From NCBI GenBank assembly GCA_963833195.1, contig CAWHXF010000028.1:1364001-1428000 (forward strand): a stretch of 64,000 nucleotides of DNA. The letters are read 5' to 3'. The stretch comes from Granulosicoccus sp963833195 (GTDB taxonomy: Bacteria; Pseudomonadota; Gammaproteobacteria; Granulosicoccales; Granulosicoccaceae). Numbering within the stretch: the stretch's first letter is position 1; each line of letters begins with the position of its first letter. This document shows positions 1 through 8,020 of this stretch, piece after piece. A program made the translations under genes and the position numbers. Below the pieces are notes generated by a model. That model was given only the letters and a program-made list of their open reading frames with translations, did no database searches and was not told the DNA's origin.

Positions 1-619
1 CCTTCGACTCCCAGGCCACGCCCTCGGACGCGGGCGCACCGGCTTTCCTCGTGACGAGGCGCACGCGATCGGCCACGACGAACGCGGAGTAGAAGCCGAC
101 GCCGAACTGACCGATGAGCTTCGCGTCCTCGCGCTTGTCGCCGGTGAGGCTGTCCAGGAACTGCTTCGTGCCGGACTTGGCGATGGTGCCGATGTTGGAC
201 ACCACCTCGTCGGTGTTCATGCCGATGCCGTTGTCGCGCACCGTGACGGTGCCGGCGGCCTCGTCGGACTCGATGGTGATCGCCAGCGACTCGTCGGCCT
301 CGTACAGCGCATCGTCGCCTAGCGCCTCGAAACGCAGCTTGTCGAGCGCGTCCGACGCGTTCGAGACGAGTTCGCGCAGGAAGATCTCGGGGTTCGAGTA
401 CAGGCTGTGGATCATCAGCTCGAGGAGCTGATTGACCTCGGCCTGGAAGACGCGCGACTCACCCGATTCCAGGGCAGCGTCGGCCTTGTCGGTGGTCTCG
501 ACCGCCTCGGCGGCGGCAACCGCGTCGGTGCCGGCTTCGGTGCCGGCTTCGGTACCGGCGTCGGTGCCGGCATCGGGGGCGGCGTCGGGCTCGGCGGCGG
601 CGTCGTGGGACTGGCTCAT
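1..619 (-). CDS. htpG: Chaperone HtpG (Hsp90), N-terminal part, cut by window edge
   Basis: Cytosolic ATP-dependent Hsp90-family chaperone. The visible N-terminal ATPase domain contains the helix [19 protein letters not shown], the ATP-binding stretch [11 protein letters not shown], the DNGIGMN loop and [11 protein letters not shown], all typical of GHKL/Hsp90 nucleotide sites. The gene runs off the left edge, so the middle and C-terminal domains are not seen. The ATG at 619 is preceded by GGAGGA. Before the conserved domain lies an unusual extension of about 45 residues rich in Asp, Ala, Gly and Thr, built from [15 protein letters not shown] repeats; most HtpG proteins begin only a few residues before the first helix. 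It lies downstream of rplS, about 175 bases away, same strand. Confidence 0.95.
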
Positions 620-794
620 CGGTCTCCTCCATCGTGTTCGGGCGCACGCGGCTCGCACGGAGGCGGCGCGGCGCTCGCAGGGTCGGTCCCGACAGATGGA
701 GGCCGAACGCTCCCCGTTCAAGCGCTCGCGGAAATCGCCGGCGGCGCGCGACCGTCGATTCGGCCGGGAACGTCCGCCGGCGGGTCGGACGGCT

Positions 795-1142
795 TCAGCC
801 GAGCTTTTCCTTGATGCGCGCGGCACGGCCCGTCAGGCCGCGCAGGTAGTAGAGCTTCGCGCGGCGCACGTCGCCGCGGCGCTTGACCTCGATGCCCGCC
901 ACGAGCGGGCTGTAGGTCTGGAACACGCGCTCGACGCCCTCGCCGTGGGAGATCTTGCGCACCGTGAAGGCGGAGTTCAGGCCGCGGTTGCGCTTGGCGA
1001 TCACCACGCCCTCGAAGGCCTGCAGGCGCTCGCGCGCGCCCTCCTTGACCCGCACCTGGACGACGACGCTGTCGCCGGGCGAGAAGTCGGGCACCTGCTT
1101 GCCCATCTGCTCGGCGTCCAGTTCCTGAATGATCTTGCTCAT
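795..1142 (-). CDS. rplS: 50S ribosomal protein L19
   Basis: Large-subunit ribosomal protein at the 30S-50S interface. The 115-residue product has the usual length and the L19 signatures FSPGDSVVVQVRVKEG, the FEGVVIAKRNRG loop and the C-terminal AKLYYLRGLTGRAARIKE. It is the last gene of the rpsP-rimM-trmD-rplS block on the minus strand, starting about 60 bases after the trmD stop. This order is conserved across bacteria, and expression is expected to be co-transcriptional with the upstream genes. Confidence 0.97.
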   Translation of the reverse strand: MSKIIQELDAEQMGKQVPDFSPGDSVVVQVRVKEGARERLQAFEGVVIAKRNRGLNSAFTVRKISHGEGVERVFQTYSPLVAGIEVKRRGDVRRAKLYYLRGLTGRAARIKEKLG

Positions 1143-1203
1143 GCTTCTATTTCCTTCCCGCTACCTGTTCCGCCGCGCCGCCGTGTCGGGCGCGTGCCTG
1201 TCG

Positions 1204-1944
1204 TCATCGTTCATCGCGCCGCCGATCTCCCGCAAGGAGATCCGGACGCCGCGCCCTCGTCCTCAGACGCGCCTGCTCGGCGCGCCAGTCGCGTATGCGC
1301 GCGTGGTCGCCGGACAACAGCACGTCCGGCACCTCGCGCCCCTCGAAGCTGACCGGCCGCGTCCAGTGCGGATGATCCAGCACGCCGGCTTCGCCGTCGC
1401 GCCCCTCGCCGAACGAGTCCTCGTCCGCCGAGCGCTCGTCGCCGAGCGCGCCGGGCACCAGTCGCACCGTCGCGTCGATCATGGCGAGCGCCGCGAACTC
1501 CCCACCGCTCAGCACGAAATCCCCGAGCGACACCTCCTCGTCGACGACCGCGTCGATGACGCGCTCGTCGATTCCCTCGTACCGCCCGGCGATCAGCACC
1601 AGTGCCGACGCGCGCGACCAGCGACGCGCCGTGCCCTGGTCGAACCGCCGCCCCTGCGGCCCGAGGCACACGACCGTGCCGCCTCCGAGCCTCGTCTTCA
1701 CCGCGCGCACCGCCTCCACCAGCGGACCGGGCTTCATGACCATGCCGGGTCCGCCGCCGAACGGCCGATCGTCGACGGTGCGGTGCGCATCGTGCGCGTG
1801 ATCCCGCGGGTTCTCGAGCTCCAGCCCCACGAGGCCGCGCTCGATCGCCCGGCCCACCACCCCGACCCGCAGCGCCTCGGCGACGGTATCGGGAAAGAGC
1901 GTGACCACGCCGAAGCGCGGCCCCGCCCGCACCGGGCCGGACAT
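1204..1944 (-). CDS. trmD: tRNA (guanine37-N1)-methyltransferase
   Basis: SAM-dependent SPOUT methyltransferase that makes m1G37 in tRNAs reading CNN and some other codons, preventing frameshifting. The 246-residue product starts MSGPVRAGPRFGVVTLFP and has the family motifs DDRPFGGGPGMVM, CLGPQGRRFDQ, the knot region IAGRYEGIDERVID, and SLGDFVLSGGE. The C-terminal half has the HWTRP element of the tRNA-binding domain. The ATG at 1944 shares one base with the rimM stop (TGATG), indicating translational coupling. A longer reading frame upstream is only the rimM shadow. Confidence 0.96.
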   Translation of the reverse strand: MSGPVRAGPRFGVVTLFPDTVAEALRVGVVGRAIERGLVGLELENPRDHAHDAHRTVDDRPFGGGPGMVMKPGPLVEAVRAVKTRLGGGTVVCLGPQGRRFDQGTARRWSRASALVLIAGRYEGIDERVIDAVVDEEVSLGDFVLSGGEFAALAMIDATVRLVPGALGDERSADEDSFGEGRDGEAGVLDHPHWTRPVSFEGREVPDVLLSGDHARIRDWRAEQARLRTRARRPDLLAGDRRRDER

Positions 1945-2561
1945 CAGAAGTCCGGGTCCCAGTCGATCGTGATGCGGCGCGCCGATGCGTCGACCTCGAC
2001 GACCACGTCGGGACGCACCCAGGGCACGAGGATCTCGGCACCTGGCTTCGCCCCGTCGCGTCGATCGGCGACCACCACGACATCGTTGGCGCCGGTCTCG
2101 AACAACCGGTCCACCGGACCGATCGAAGCGCCGTCCACCGTCACCACGTCCATGCCCGTCAGATCCGTCCAGTAGTACTCGTCCGCACCCGCCGGCGGCA
2201 GGTCCGAACGCCGCACGGCGATCTCGCTGCCGACGAGCCGCTGGGCCGCGTCGCGATCCTCGATGCCCTCGAGCCGCGCCACGATGGTCTTGCCCTGCGC
2301 CCGCCCGTCGAGCACGCGCACCGCACGCCAGCCGGCCTCCGCGCCCGCCCGCAGCAACCACGCATCGAACCGCACGATGTTGTCGCGCGGGTCGGTGTCG
2401 GAATGCACCTTCACCCAGCCCTTGAGCCCGGAGACCGACGTGATGTGGCCGAGCCGCACCTCGGACCCGGCCGGCGGCACGTCCGGGCGGTCCGACCCGA
2501 TCCGGACGACACCGCCGGACGCCTTGCGGGCGTCGGCGCTCTGACCGTCGGCGTCGTTCAT
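1944..2561 (-). CDS. rimM: Ribosome maturation factor RimM
   Basis: Assists 30S assembly by binding S19 and maturing the 16S head. After a charged leader of about 35 residues, the RimM domain reads VRLGHITSVSGLKGWVKVHSDTD, followed by the PRC-barrel domain with YYWTDLTGMDV, GPVDRLFETGANDV and EILVPWV. I chose ATG 2561 (MNDADGQ). A GTG at 2603 in the same frame would add 14 residues; neither has a good Shine-Dalgarno sequence. The protein is longer at the N terminus than the typical 170-180 residues. The stop overlaps the trmD start by one base. Confidence 0.93.
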   Translation of the reverse strand: MNDADGQSADARKASGGVVRIGSDRPDVPPAGSEVRLGHITSVSGLKGWVKVHSDTDPRDNIVRFDAWLLRAGAEAGWRAVRVLDGRAQGKTIVARLEGIEDRDAAQRLVGSEIAVRRSDLPPAGADEYYWTDLTGMDVVTVDGASIGPVDRLFETGANDVVVVADRRDGAKPGAEILVPWVRPDVVVEVDASARRITIDWDPDF

Positions 2562-2740
2562 GGGAGCGTGGTCGGAAGCGGCGTGCGGATCGGACGAACG
2601 CACCGGAGACGGATTCTTCGCCCCGTCCGGTCGATCGGACGATGCGGCGCGGGACCGGCCCGGACGGATCAGCCCGGATGGATCGGATCGGGCTCGGGCC
2701 GCCTCGGGCGGACGCCGCGCGGGCGGCGGCGAATCCCCGG

Positions 2741-3001
2741 TCAGGCCGCCGCGGCCTGCTCCTTCCTGTAGCCCTTGGCGATCTGGGTGACGCGCTCGCT
2801 CATCTGGGCACCGACCGAGACCCAGTAGTCGAGCCGCTCGAGATCGAGCTCGGCGGCGGTGGCCGCACCGCGCGCGACCGGGTTGTAGTAGCCGAGACGC
2901 TCGATGTAGCGGCCGTCCCGACGCGCCCGGCTGTCGGTGGCGACGATGTGATAGAACGGCTGCTTCTTGGCGCCGCCGCGGGACAGGCGAATGGTGACCA
3001 T
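2741..3001 (-). CDS. rpsP: 30S ribosomal protein S16
   Basis: Small-subunit ribosomal protein, first gene of the rpsP-rimM-trmD-rplS block. The 86-residue product begins MVTIRLSRGGAKKQPFYHI, the highly conserved S16 N terminus, and continues with VATDSRARRDGRYIERLGYY. The tail is Ala-rich (KEQAAAA). A longer in-frame ORF extends upstream from 3001, but conservation starts at this ATG. The usual upstream neighbour ffh is absent; instead there are about 440 bases with no intact gene before the divergent GGDEF-EAL gene. Confidence 0.96.
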   Translation of the reverse strand: MVTIRLSRGGAKKQPFYHIVATDSRARRDGRYIERLGYYNPVARGAATAAELDLERLDYWVSVGAQMSERVTQIAKGYRKEQAAAA

Positions 3002-3119
3002 GACTTCGGGCGAGCCTCGCTGACGAGCTGTGCGGATAGGGAACTCGCCATTGTACGTCATCGGAGCCCGACTACAACCCTCCCCGCAAATGCCGTGCTT
3101 CCCCCCTCGGTGACGACGG

Positions 3120-3310
3120 AGGACCGCCGGCGACGCCGACTTCACGGCCATCTCGTCGCCCGGCGTGGTCTCGAGCGACACCTCGCCGCGCGTCACCGGC
3201 GCACCGGTCGCCTTTGAGCGCTCGGCGTCGATGACGGTGCCGGCGACCGGCACGCGCAGCTCGCTGCGCTCCAGACGCTGCCCGGCGATGTCGCGCGGCG
3301 CGCCCGCGCG
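3120..3310 (-). pseudogene. Possible remnant of an HlyD-type membrane fusion protein (in the 3002-3441 gap)
   Basis: In the 440-base gap between rpsP and the divergent GGDEF-EAL gene, one minus-strand frame reads DIAGQRLERSELRVPVAGTV and then GAPVTRGEVSLETTPGDE. This resembles the lipoyl-like half-motif of HlyD/RND adaptors (LxRTxLRAPVxGxV followed by VxxGExLLxIxP). No start, coiled coil or C-terminal domain accompanies it, so if real it is a decayed fragment. The similarity is short and could be chance in GC-rich DNA. The rest of the gap holds nothing I recognise beyond the presumed divergent promoters. Confidence 0.3.
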
Positions 3311-3441
3311 TTCCGGTGGGAGCGGAATGCATGGTCCCGGACGGTGCGAGCACCGGACCAGGCGGGCCGAGGCCCGGCTTCGGGCGTTACCCGTGCCATC
3401 CGATCCGGACGAGAAATCAAGAACCGGGTCACAATCCGGGG

Positions 3442-6075
3442 ATGGGCATTCGCCTCCGATTCCTCACCTGCCTGCTCGTCGTGCTGCTGCCGCTGGTCGC
3501 GGCCGCGCTGTGGACCGTGCGCATGGTCGACCAGACGCTCGTGGAGCGGGTCGAGGCCTCGCTCGTGGATTCGCTGCGCCTGGAGGCCGCGCGCATCCTC
3601 GAGACGCTGTCGCGCTACGGCGCGCACGCCGAGGCGCTCGCGGGCGGTAGCTGGGTGCGCGATTCGGTGGGCGCCGTGGTCGAGGCGCGGGCCGAGGTCG
3701 CCGAGCGCGCCGTGGCGGAACCCCGCGCGTCGGCCGAGCTGTCCTTCGCCGGGCGTGCGCCGGGCGTGGGCGCACCGCCGGGGTTGCCCCTCGAGGCCTC
3801 GCCGGACGCCGGCAGCGACATCGCGGGCGACGGCTTCGTGACGGTGGACCCGCGCGACGATACGCCGCTCGACTGGCTGGCGGACCGGCTGCGCGAGCAG
3901 GCGGCGGCGAGCCGCTCCGAGATCGTGCAGGTGCGCATCGTCGACGCCGCCGGCGACACGCTCGGCCAATCGGCCGGGGCGGGCTGGACGCCGGCCGACC
4001 CGGACCTGCTCGAGCGTGCGCTCGCGGCCGGCCGCGCCCTGTTCGGCGATGCCTGGCGCACCGAGCTCGACGGTGGCCGCATCGAGGAACGGCTCGGCAT
4101 CGTCGTCCCGATCGCGAACCGCGACGCCGCGCCCGTCGGCGCGCTGCTCCTCGAGGCGCGGCTGGCGCCCGTGCTGGACCTCGTGTCGCGCCACGAGACG
4201 CTCGGCAGCACGAGCGAGGCCCACGTCGTGCAGCCCGTCGGCGACGACGCGGCCATGCTCATCACGCCGCTGCGCTTCGACGAGAACGCCGCCTTCAACA
4301 AGCTCGTGCCGATGGACTCGCCGCTGCCCGTGATCCAGGCGCTGCGCTCGCCGGCGGTTCGCGTGCTGCGCGGCCGCGACTACCGTGGCGTGGACTCCAT
4401 CCTGGCCGTGCGCACGCTGGAGCCCACGGGCTGGGGCCTGGTCGCGAAGATCGACGCGGGCGAGGCGCTGCGCCCGCTGGCCGACGTGCACGACGCGGCC
4501 CGGCTCACCGTGTTCGCCACGCTGGCGCTGCTGATCGGGGTCTGGCTGTTCGGCCTGCGCCCCCTGGGCGTGCGCCTGCAACGCACCGCGGCGGCCGCGG
4601 AGCGCGTGGCCGAGGGACAGTTGCAGACGCCCGTGGGCGACGGCAGGCGCGACGAGGTCGGCGAGCTCGCGCGCACCATCGATCGGCTCGCCACCGACCT
4701 CGAGGCCGACCGCAGCATGCGCTCGGCCGCCGAGTCCAGGCTGCGCTACCAGGCCACTCACGACGAGCTGACGGGGCTCGCCAACCGCAAGCGCGCCAAC
4801 GCGCTGATCGACGAGCTCGGCGAGACGCCGGGCCGCGACGCCGCGGTGGTCTTCATGGATCTCGACGGCTTCAAGTCCATCAACGACGCGCACGGGCACG
4901 CGGTCGGCGACGAGGTGCTGATCGACGTCGCGAACCGGCTCGAGGCGACCCTCCCGCCGGGCGCGACGCTCGCGCGCTGGGGCGGTGACGAGTTCGTGGC
5001 CATCCTGCCGGGCTGCGGCGAGCGCGAGGCGCGCGAGGTGGCCCACCGGTTGTGCGACTCGCTCGAGCCGCCCGTGCCGACGAGCGCCGGTGCGCACCGC
5101 GTCGGCTGCAGCAGCGGCGTGGCCTCGGCCGGCACGGGCCGCGCCCTGTCGGCGGCCATCGTCGAGGCCGACACGCTGATGTACGAGGAGAAGCATCGCA
5201 GGCGCAGCGAGGGCACCATCGACGCGTTCGCCGCGCGCGCGGTCGAGAGCGCGCTCGACGAGCAGCGCGTGGAGCTGTGGGTGCAGCCCGTCGTGACCGT
5301 GCCGGCGCCGGGCCGCGTGCGGCTCGTCGGCGCCGAGGCGCTGGTGCGGCTGCGCTCGCTCGACGGCGGCGTCATCTCGCCGGACGACTTCCTGTCGGCC
5401 GTCCGGAAGGCCCCGCTCGGGCGGGCACTCGACCGACGCGTGCTGGAGCGCTCGATCGAGGGGCTGGCGCGCTGGCGCCGGGCGGGCGTGGTCGACGAGC
5501 GCTTCACGCTGTCGGTGAACGTGACCGGCGCGAGCCTGCGCGACCCGAGCCTCGCCGAGGAGCTCGCGCGCATCCTCGCGCGCCACCGCGTGCCGCCCGC
5601 GCGCATCGTCATCGAGATCTCCGAGAAGACCGGCGACTTCGACATCGGCGTGCTCGAAGGGCTGCGCGCGACGGGCGTCGGCATCGCGCTCGACGACGTC
5701 GGGCTGCACCGCTCGAACATCGATCGGCTGGTGTCGGTCAACCCCGAGATCGCCAAGATCGATCGTCAGTGGCTCGCCGACGACGTGGTGCTGCCGCGCC
5801 TGATCGACCTGTGCCGCTCGCTCGGCTTCACGCTCGTGGCCGAGGGCATCGAGACCGAGGCGCAGCTCGCGCGGCTGCAGGGCCTGCAGGTCACGCGCTT
5901 CCAGGGCTACCTGTTCGATCGCCCGCACCAGGCGGTGCGCTTCGTCGAGCGCTGGGGCCGCCACGGCGGCATCCTGGAGACCTCGAACGAGGCGGCGTCG
6001 GAGCGCAAGGGCATGCCGGTCGTGTCGGGTGCCGCGGGCGGCGCGCGTCGCGGGAAGGCGGCGGTCGTCTCGTAG
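3442..6075 (+). CDS. Membrane-anchored GGDEF-EAL cyclic-di-GMP signalling protein
   Basis: Predicted inner-membrane protein of 877 residues that makes and/or breaks c-di-GMP. Order: transmembrane helix (about 7-27), periplasmic sensor region (about 28-350), second helix (LTVFATLALLIGVWLFGL, about 353-375), HAMP-like segment, GGDEF domain with intact active-site WGGDEF near residue 515, and EAL domain with GAEALVR near 631. The EAL part keeps the Asn of NVTG, Glu of EISE, the Asp pair (LDDVG), Lys of IAKID and Glu of AEGIE, but the usual DDFGTG loop is replaced by DDVGLHRSN. ATG 3442 immediately precedes the membrane helix; an upstream ATG would add 42 residues of low-quality sequence. It ends 28 bases from the convergent permease gene. 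Confidence 0.92.
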   Translation: MGIRLRFLTCLLVVLLPLVAAALWTVRMVDQTLVERVEASLVDSLRLEAARILETLSRYGAHAEALAGGSWVRDSVGAVVEARAEVAERAVAEPRASAELSFAGRAPGVGAPPGLPLEASPDAGSDIAGDGFVTVDPRDDTPLDWLADRLREQAAASRSEIVQVRIVDAAGDTLGQSAGAGWTPADPDLLERALAAGRALFGDAWRTELDGGRIEERLGIVVPIANRDAAPVGALLLEARLAPVLDLVSRHETLGSTSEAHVVQPVGDDAAMLITPLRFDENAAFNKLVPMDSPLPVIQALRSPAVRVLRGRDYRGVDSILAVRTLEPTGWGLVAKIDAGEALRPLADVHDAARLTVFATLALLIGVWLFGLRPLGVRLQRTAAAAERVAEGQLQTPVGDGRRDEVGELARTIDRLATDLEADRSMRSAAESRLRYQATHDELTGLANRKRANALIDELGETPGRDAAVVFMDLDGFKSINDAHGHAVGDEVLIDVANRLEATLPPGATLARWGGDEFVAILPGCGEREAREVAHRLCDSLEPPVPTSAGAHRVGCSSGVASAGTGRALSAAIVEADTLMYEEKHRRRSEGTIDAFAARAVESALDEQRVELWVQPVVTVPAPGRVRLVGAEALVRLRSLDGGVISPDDFLSAVRKAPLGRALDRRVLERSIEGLARWRRAGVVDERFTLSVNVTGASLRDPSLAEELARILARHRVPPARIVIEISEKTGDFDIGVLEGLRATGVGIALDDVGLHRSNIDRLVSVNPEIAKIDRQWLADDVVLPRLIDLCRSLGFTLVAEGIETEAQLARLQGLQVTRFQGYLFDRPHQAVRFVERWGRHGGILETSNEAASERKGMPVVSGAAGGARRGKAAVVS

Positions 6076-6103
6076 ACGGCGCTCGTTCGCCGGACGGTGA
6101 CCG

Positions 6104-7966
6104 CTACAGCCACACCCACACGATCATCGGCACCGCCACCGTGACGATGACGACATCGAGCGGCAGGCCCAGGCGCCAGTAGTCGCCGAAGGCGTAGCTG
6201 CCCGGGCCCATCACCAGGGTGTTCGACTGGTGTCCGATGGGCGTGAGATAGGGCGACGCGGCACCTACGGCCACGGCCATGAGGAACGCGTCCGGCGGCA
6301 GCGCCAGCCCTTCGGCCAGCGCGAACGCGATCGGCGCCATCAGTACCGCGGTGGGCGTGTTGTGCACGACGTCGGACATCAGCATGGACGTCACGAGCAG
6401 CAGCGAGACCATGCCCCACACCGGCACGTCGTCGGCCAGGGACAGCACGCCGTCGGCGATCAGCGTCGTGGTGCCGGTCGCCTGCAGCGCCTCGCCGACC
6501 GGGATCAGGAAGCCGAGCAGCACGATGATGGGCCACTCGATGCTGCGGTAGGCGTCGCGCAGCGAGATGAGCCTGAACAGCACGAGCAGCCCGACCACCG
6601 TGGTGAACGCGATCTGGATCGGCACCAGGCCCACGGCGGCGGCGAGGATGCCGGCCGCGAACAGCGAGGGAATGGCGAGCGAGCCGCGCCGGCGCACGAT
6701 GTCCAGGCCCCGGTCCTTGATGGCCAGGCAACCGAGGCTCGTGCAGGCGTGCTCGAGCGCCTGGTTGTCGCCCTGCAGCAGCAGCACGTCGCCGACGCGA
6801 AAGCGCACGAGCTTGAGCCGCGCACGCGTCGCATGTCCCTCGCGCGCCAGCGCAAGCAGGTTCACGCCGAAGCGTCGGTGGATGCCGAAGCCGCGGGCGG
6901 AGGCGCCCTCGAGCGCCGAGTTCGGCATCACCACGGCCTCTATCACGCGCACGTCCGGGGACTTCAGCGCCGCGGGATCGATCTCCTCGGCGCCCGCCTC
7001 CAGCAGCGTGGGATCGACGAACAGCGGCTGCAGCGCCTCGCTCTCGCCTTCCAGGATCAGCACGTCGCCGCCCTGCAGCAGCTCCAGCGAGGTCGGCGCG
7101 AGCCGGCGCCGGTCGCGACGCAGGATGGCCATCACCGATACCTCGTTCTCGCAGCGCGCCTCGAGATCGCCCACCGCGGTGCCCACGAGCGCGGACTCCG
7201 CCGGCACGCGCACCTCGGTCGCGTAGCGCGCCACGCGCAGGTCGTGCTTCGGCCGGCCTATGCCCTCCTGCGGGCCCGACAGCACGAGGGTGCCGTCGCT
7301 CGAGACGAGGGGCCCCACCGCGGGCACGGCATCGTCGGCGCCCGGAAAGGCGGCGTCGCGCGAGACGATGAGCCGACGCGAGCAGAGCACGATGAACCCG
7401 AGCCCCGCGAGCGCGACGGCGAGCCCGACGGGCGTGAAGTCGAACATGCGAAAGGGCTCGCCGGTGCGCTCGGCGCGGAACGTCGCCACGACGATGTTCG
7501 GCGGCGTGCCGATCAGGGTCATGAGCCCGCCGAGCAGGCTCGCGAAGGACAGCGGCATCAGGAGCTGCGAGGCCGGCCGGCGCGCCTTTCTCGCATCGCG
7601 CAACGTGATGGGCAGCATCAGCGCGAGCGCCCCGATGTTGTTCATGAACGCCGACAGCAGCATGGTGATGCCGCAGTTGGCCACGAGCTGACGCCCGACG
7701 GTGCCGCGCGCGCGCGCCAGCACGCGCAGGAAGAGCTCCACGATGCCCGAGCCCTGCAACGCCTGGCTGATCACGAGCACCGCGGCCACGGTCACGACGG
7801 CCGGGTGGCCGAAGCCGTCGAAGGCGTGGTCGGCCGGCACGATGCCCGAGTAGACGGCCGCCATGAGCGCCATGCCCGCCACGATGTCGTAGCGCAGCCG
7901 GTTCCACACGAACAGGCCCATCGCGATGCCCAGGATCGCGACGACGGCGAGCTGGTCGGTCGTCAC
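6104..7966 (-). CDS. SLC13/DASS-type permease with two RCK_C (TrkA-C) domains
   Basis: Twelve-helix-type anion/dicarboxylate permease of the inner membrane, 620 residues. The N-terminal half has the family segments NCGITMLLSAFMNNIGALAL and SLLGGLMTLIGTPPN; the C-terminal half has VVHNTPTAVLMAPIAFALAEG and SPYLTPIGHQSNTLVMGPG. Between them, about residues 205-385, are two soluble RCK_C modules, typical of the SLC13 subgroup often linked to sulfate or other anions. The substrate cannot be read from sequence. It is convergent with the GGDEF-EAL gene and lies about 55 bases downstream of the ABC operon on the same strand. Confidence 0.9.
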   Translation of the reverse strand: MTTDQLAVVAILGIAMGLFVWNRLRYDIVAGMALMAAVYSGIVPADHAFDGFGHPAVVTVAAVLVISQALQGSGIVELFLRVLARARGTVGRQLVANCGITMLLSAFMNNIGALALMLPITLRDARKARRPASQLLMPLSFASLLGGLMTLIGTPPNIVVATFRAERTGEPFRMFDFTPVGLAVALAGLGFIVLCSRRLIVSRDAAFPGADDAVPAVGPLVSSDGTLVLSGPQEGIGRPKHDLRVARYATEVRVPAESALVGTAVGDLEARCENEVSVMAILRRDRRRLAPTSLELLQGGDVLILEGESEALQPLFVDPTLLEAGAEEIDPAALKSPDVRVIEAVVMPNSALEGASARGFGIHRRFGVNLLALAREGHATRARLKLVRFRVGDVLLLQGDNQALEHACTSLGCLAIKDRGLDIVRRRGSLAIPSLFAAGILAAAVGLVPIQIAFTTVVGLLVLFRLISLRDAYRSIEWPIIVLLGFLIPVGEALQATGTTTLIADGVLSLADDVPVWGMVSLLLVTSMLMSDVVHNTPTAVLMAPIAFALAEGLALPPDAFLMAVAVGAASPYLTPIGHQSNTLVMGPGSYAFGDYWRLGLPLDVVIVTVAVPMIVWVWL

Positions 7967-8020
7967 CGGCGGCTCGTGCGTGGGCGGCGCCCTTCGAGGT
8001 CCGGGTCGCCGCGCGTGCGC

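Noticed and set aside
525..580. Tandem repeat in the htpG leader read as a CRISPR-like array
   Set aside because: It is coding, the units are short and degenerate, and there are no spacers.
3193..5964. Minus-strand ORF of over 900 codons opposite the GGDEF-EAL gene
   Set aside because: Composition typical of an antisense shadow in GC-rich DNA; the plus strand has clear domains.
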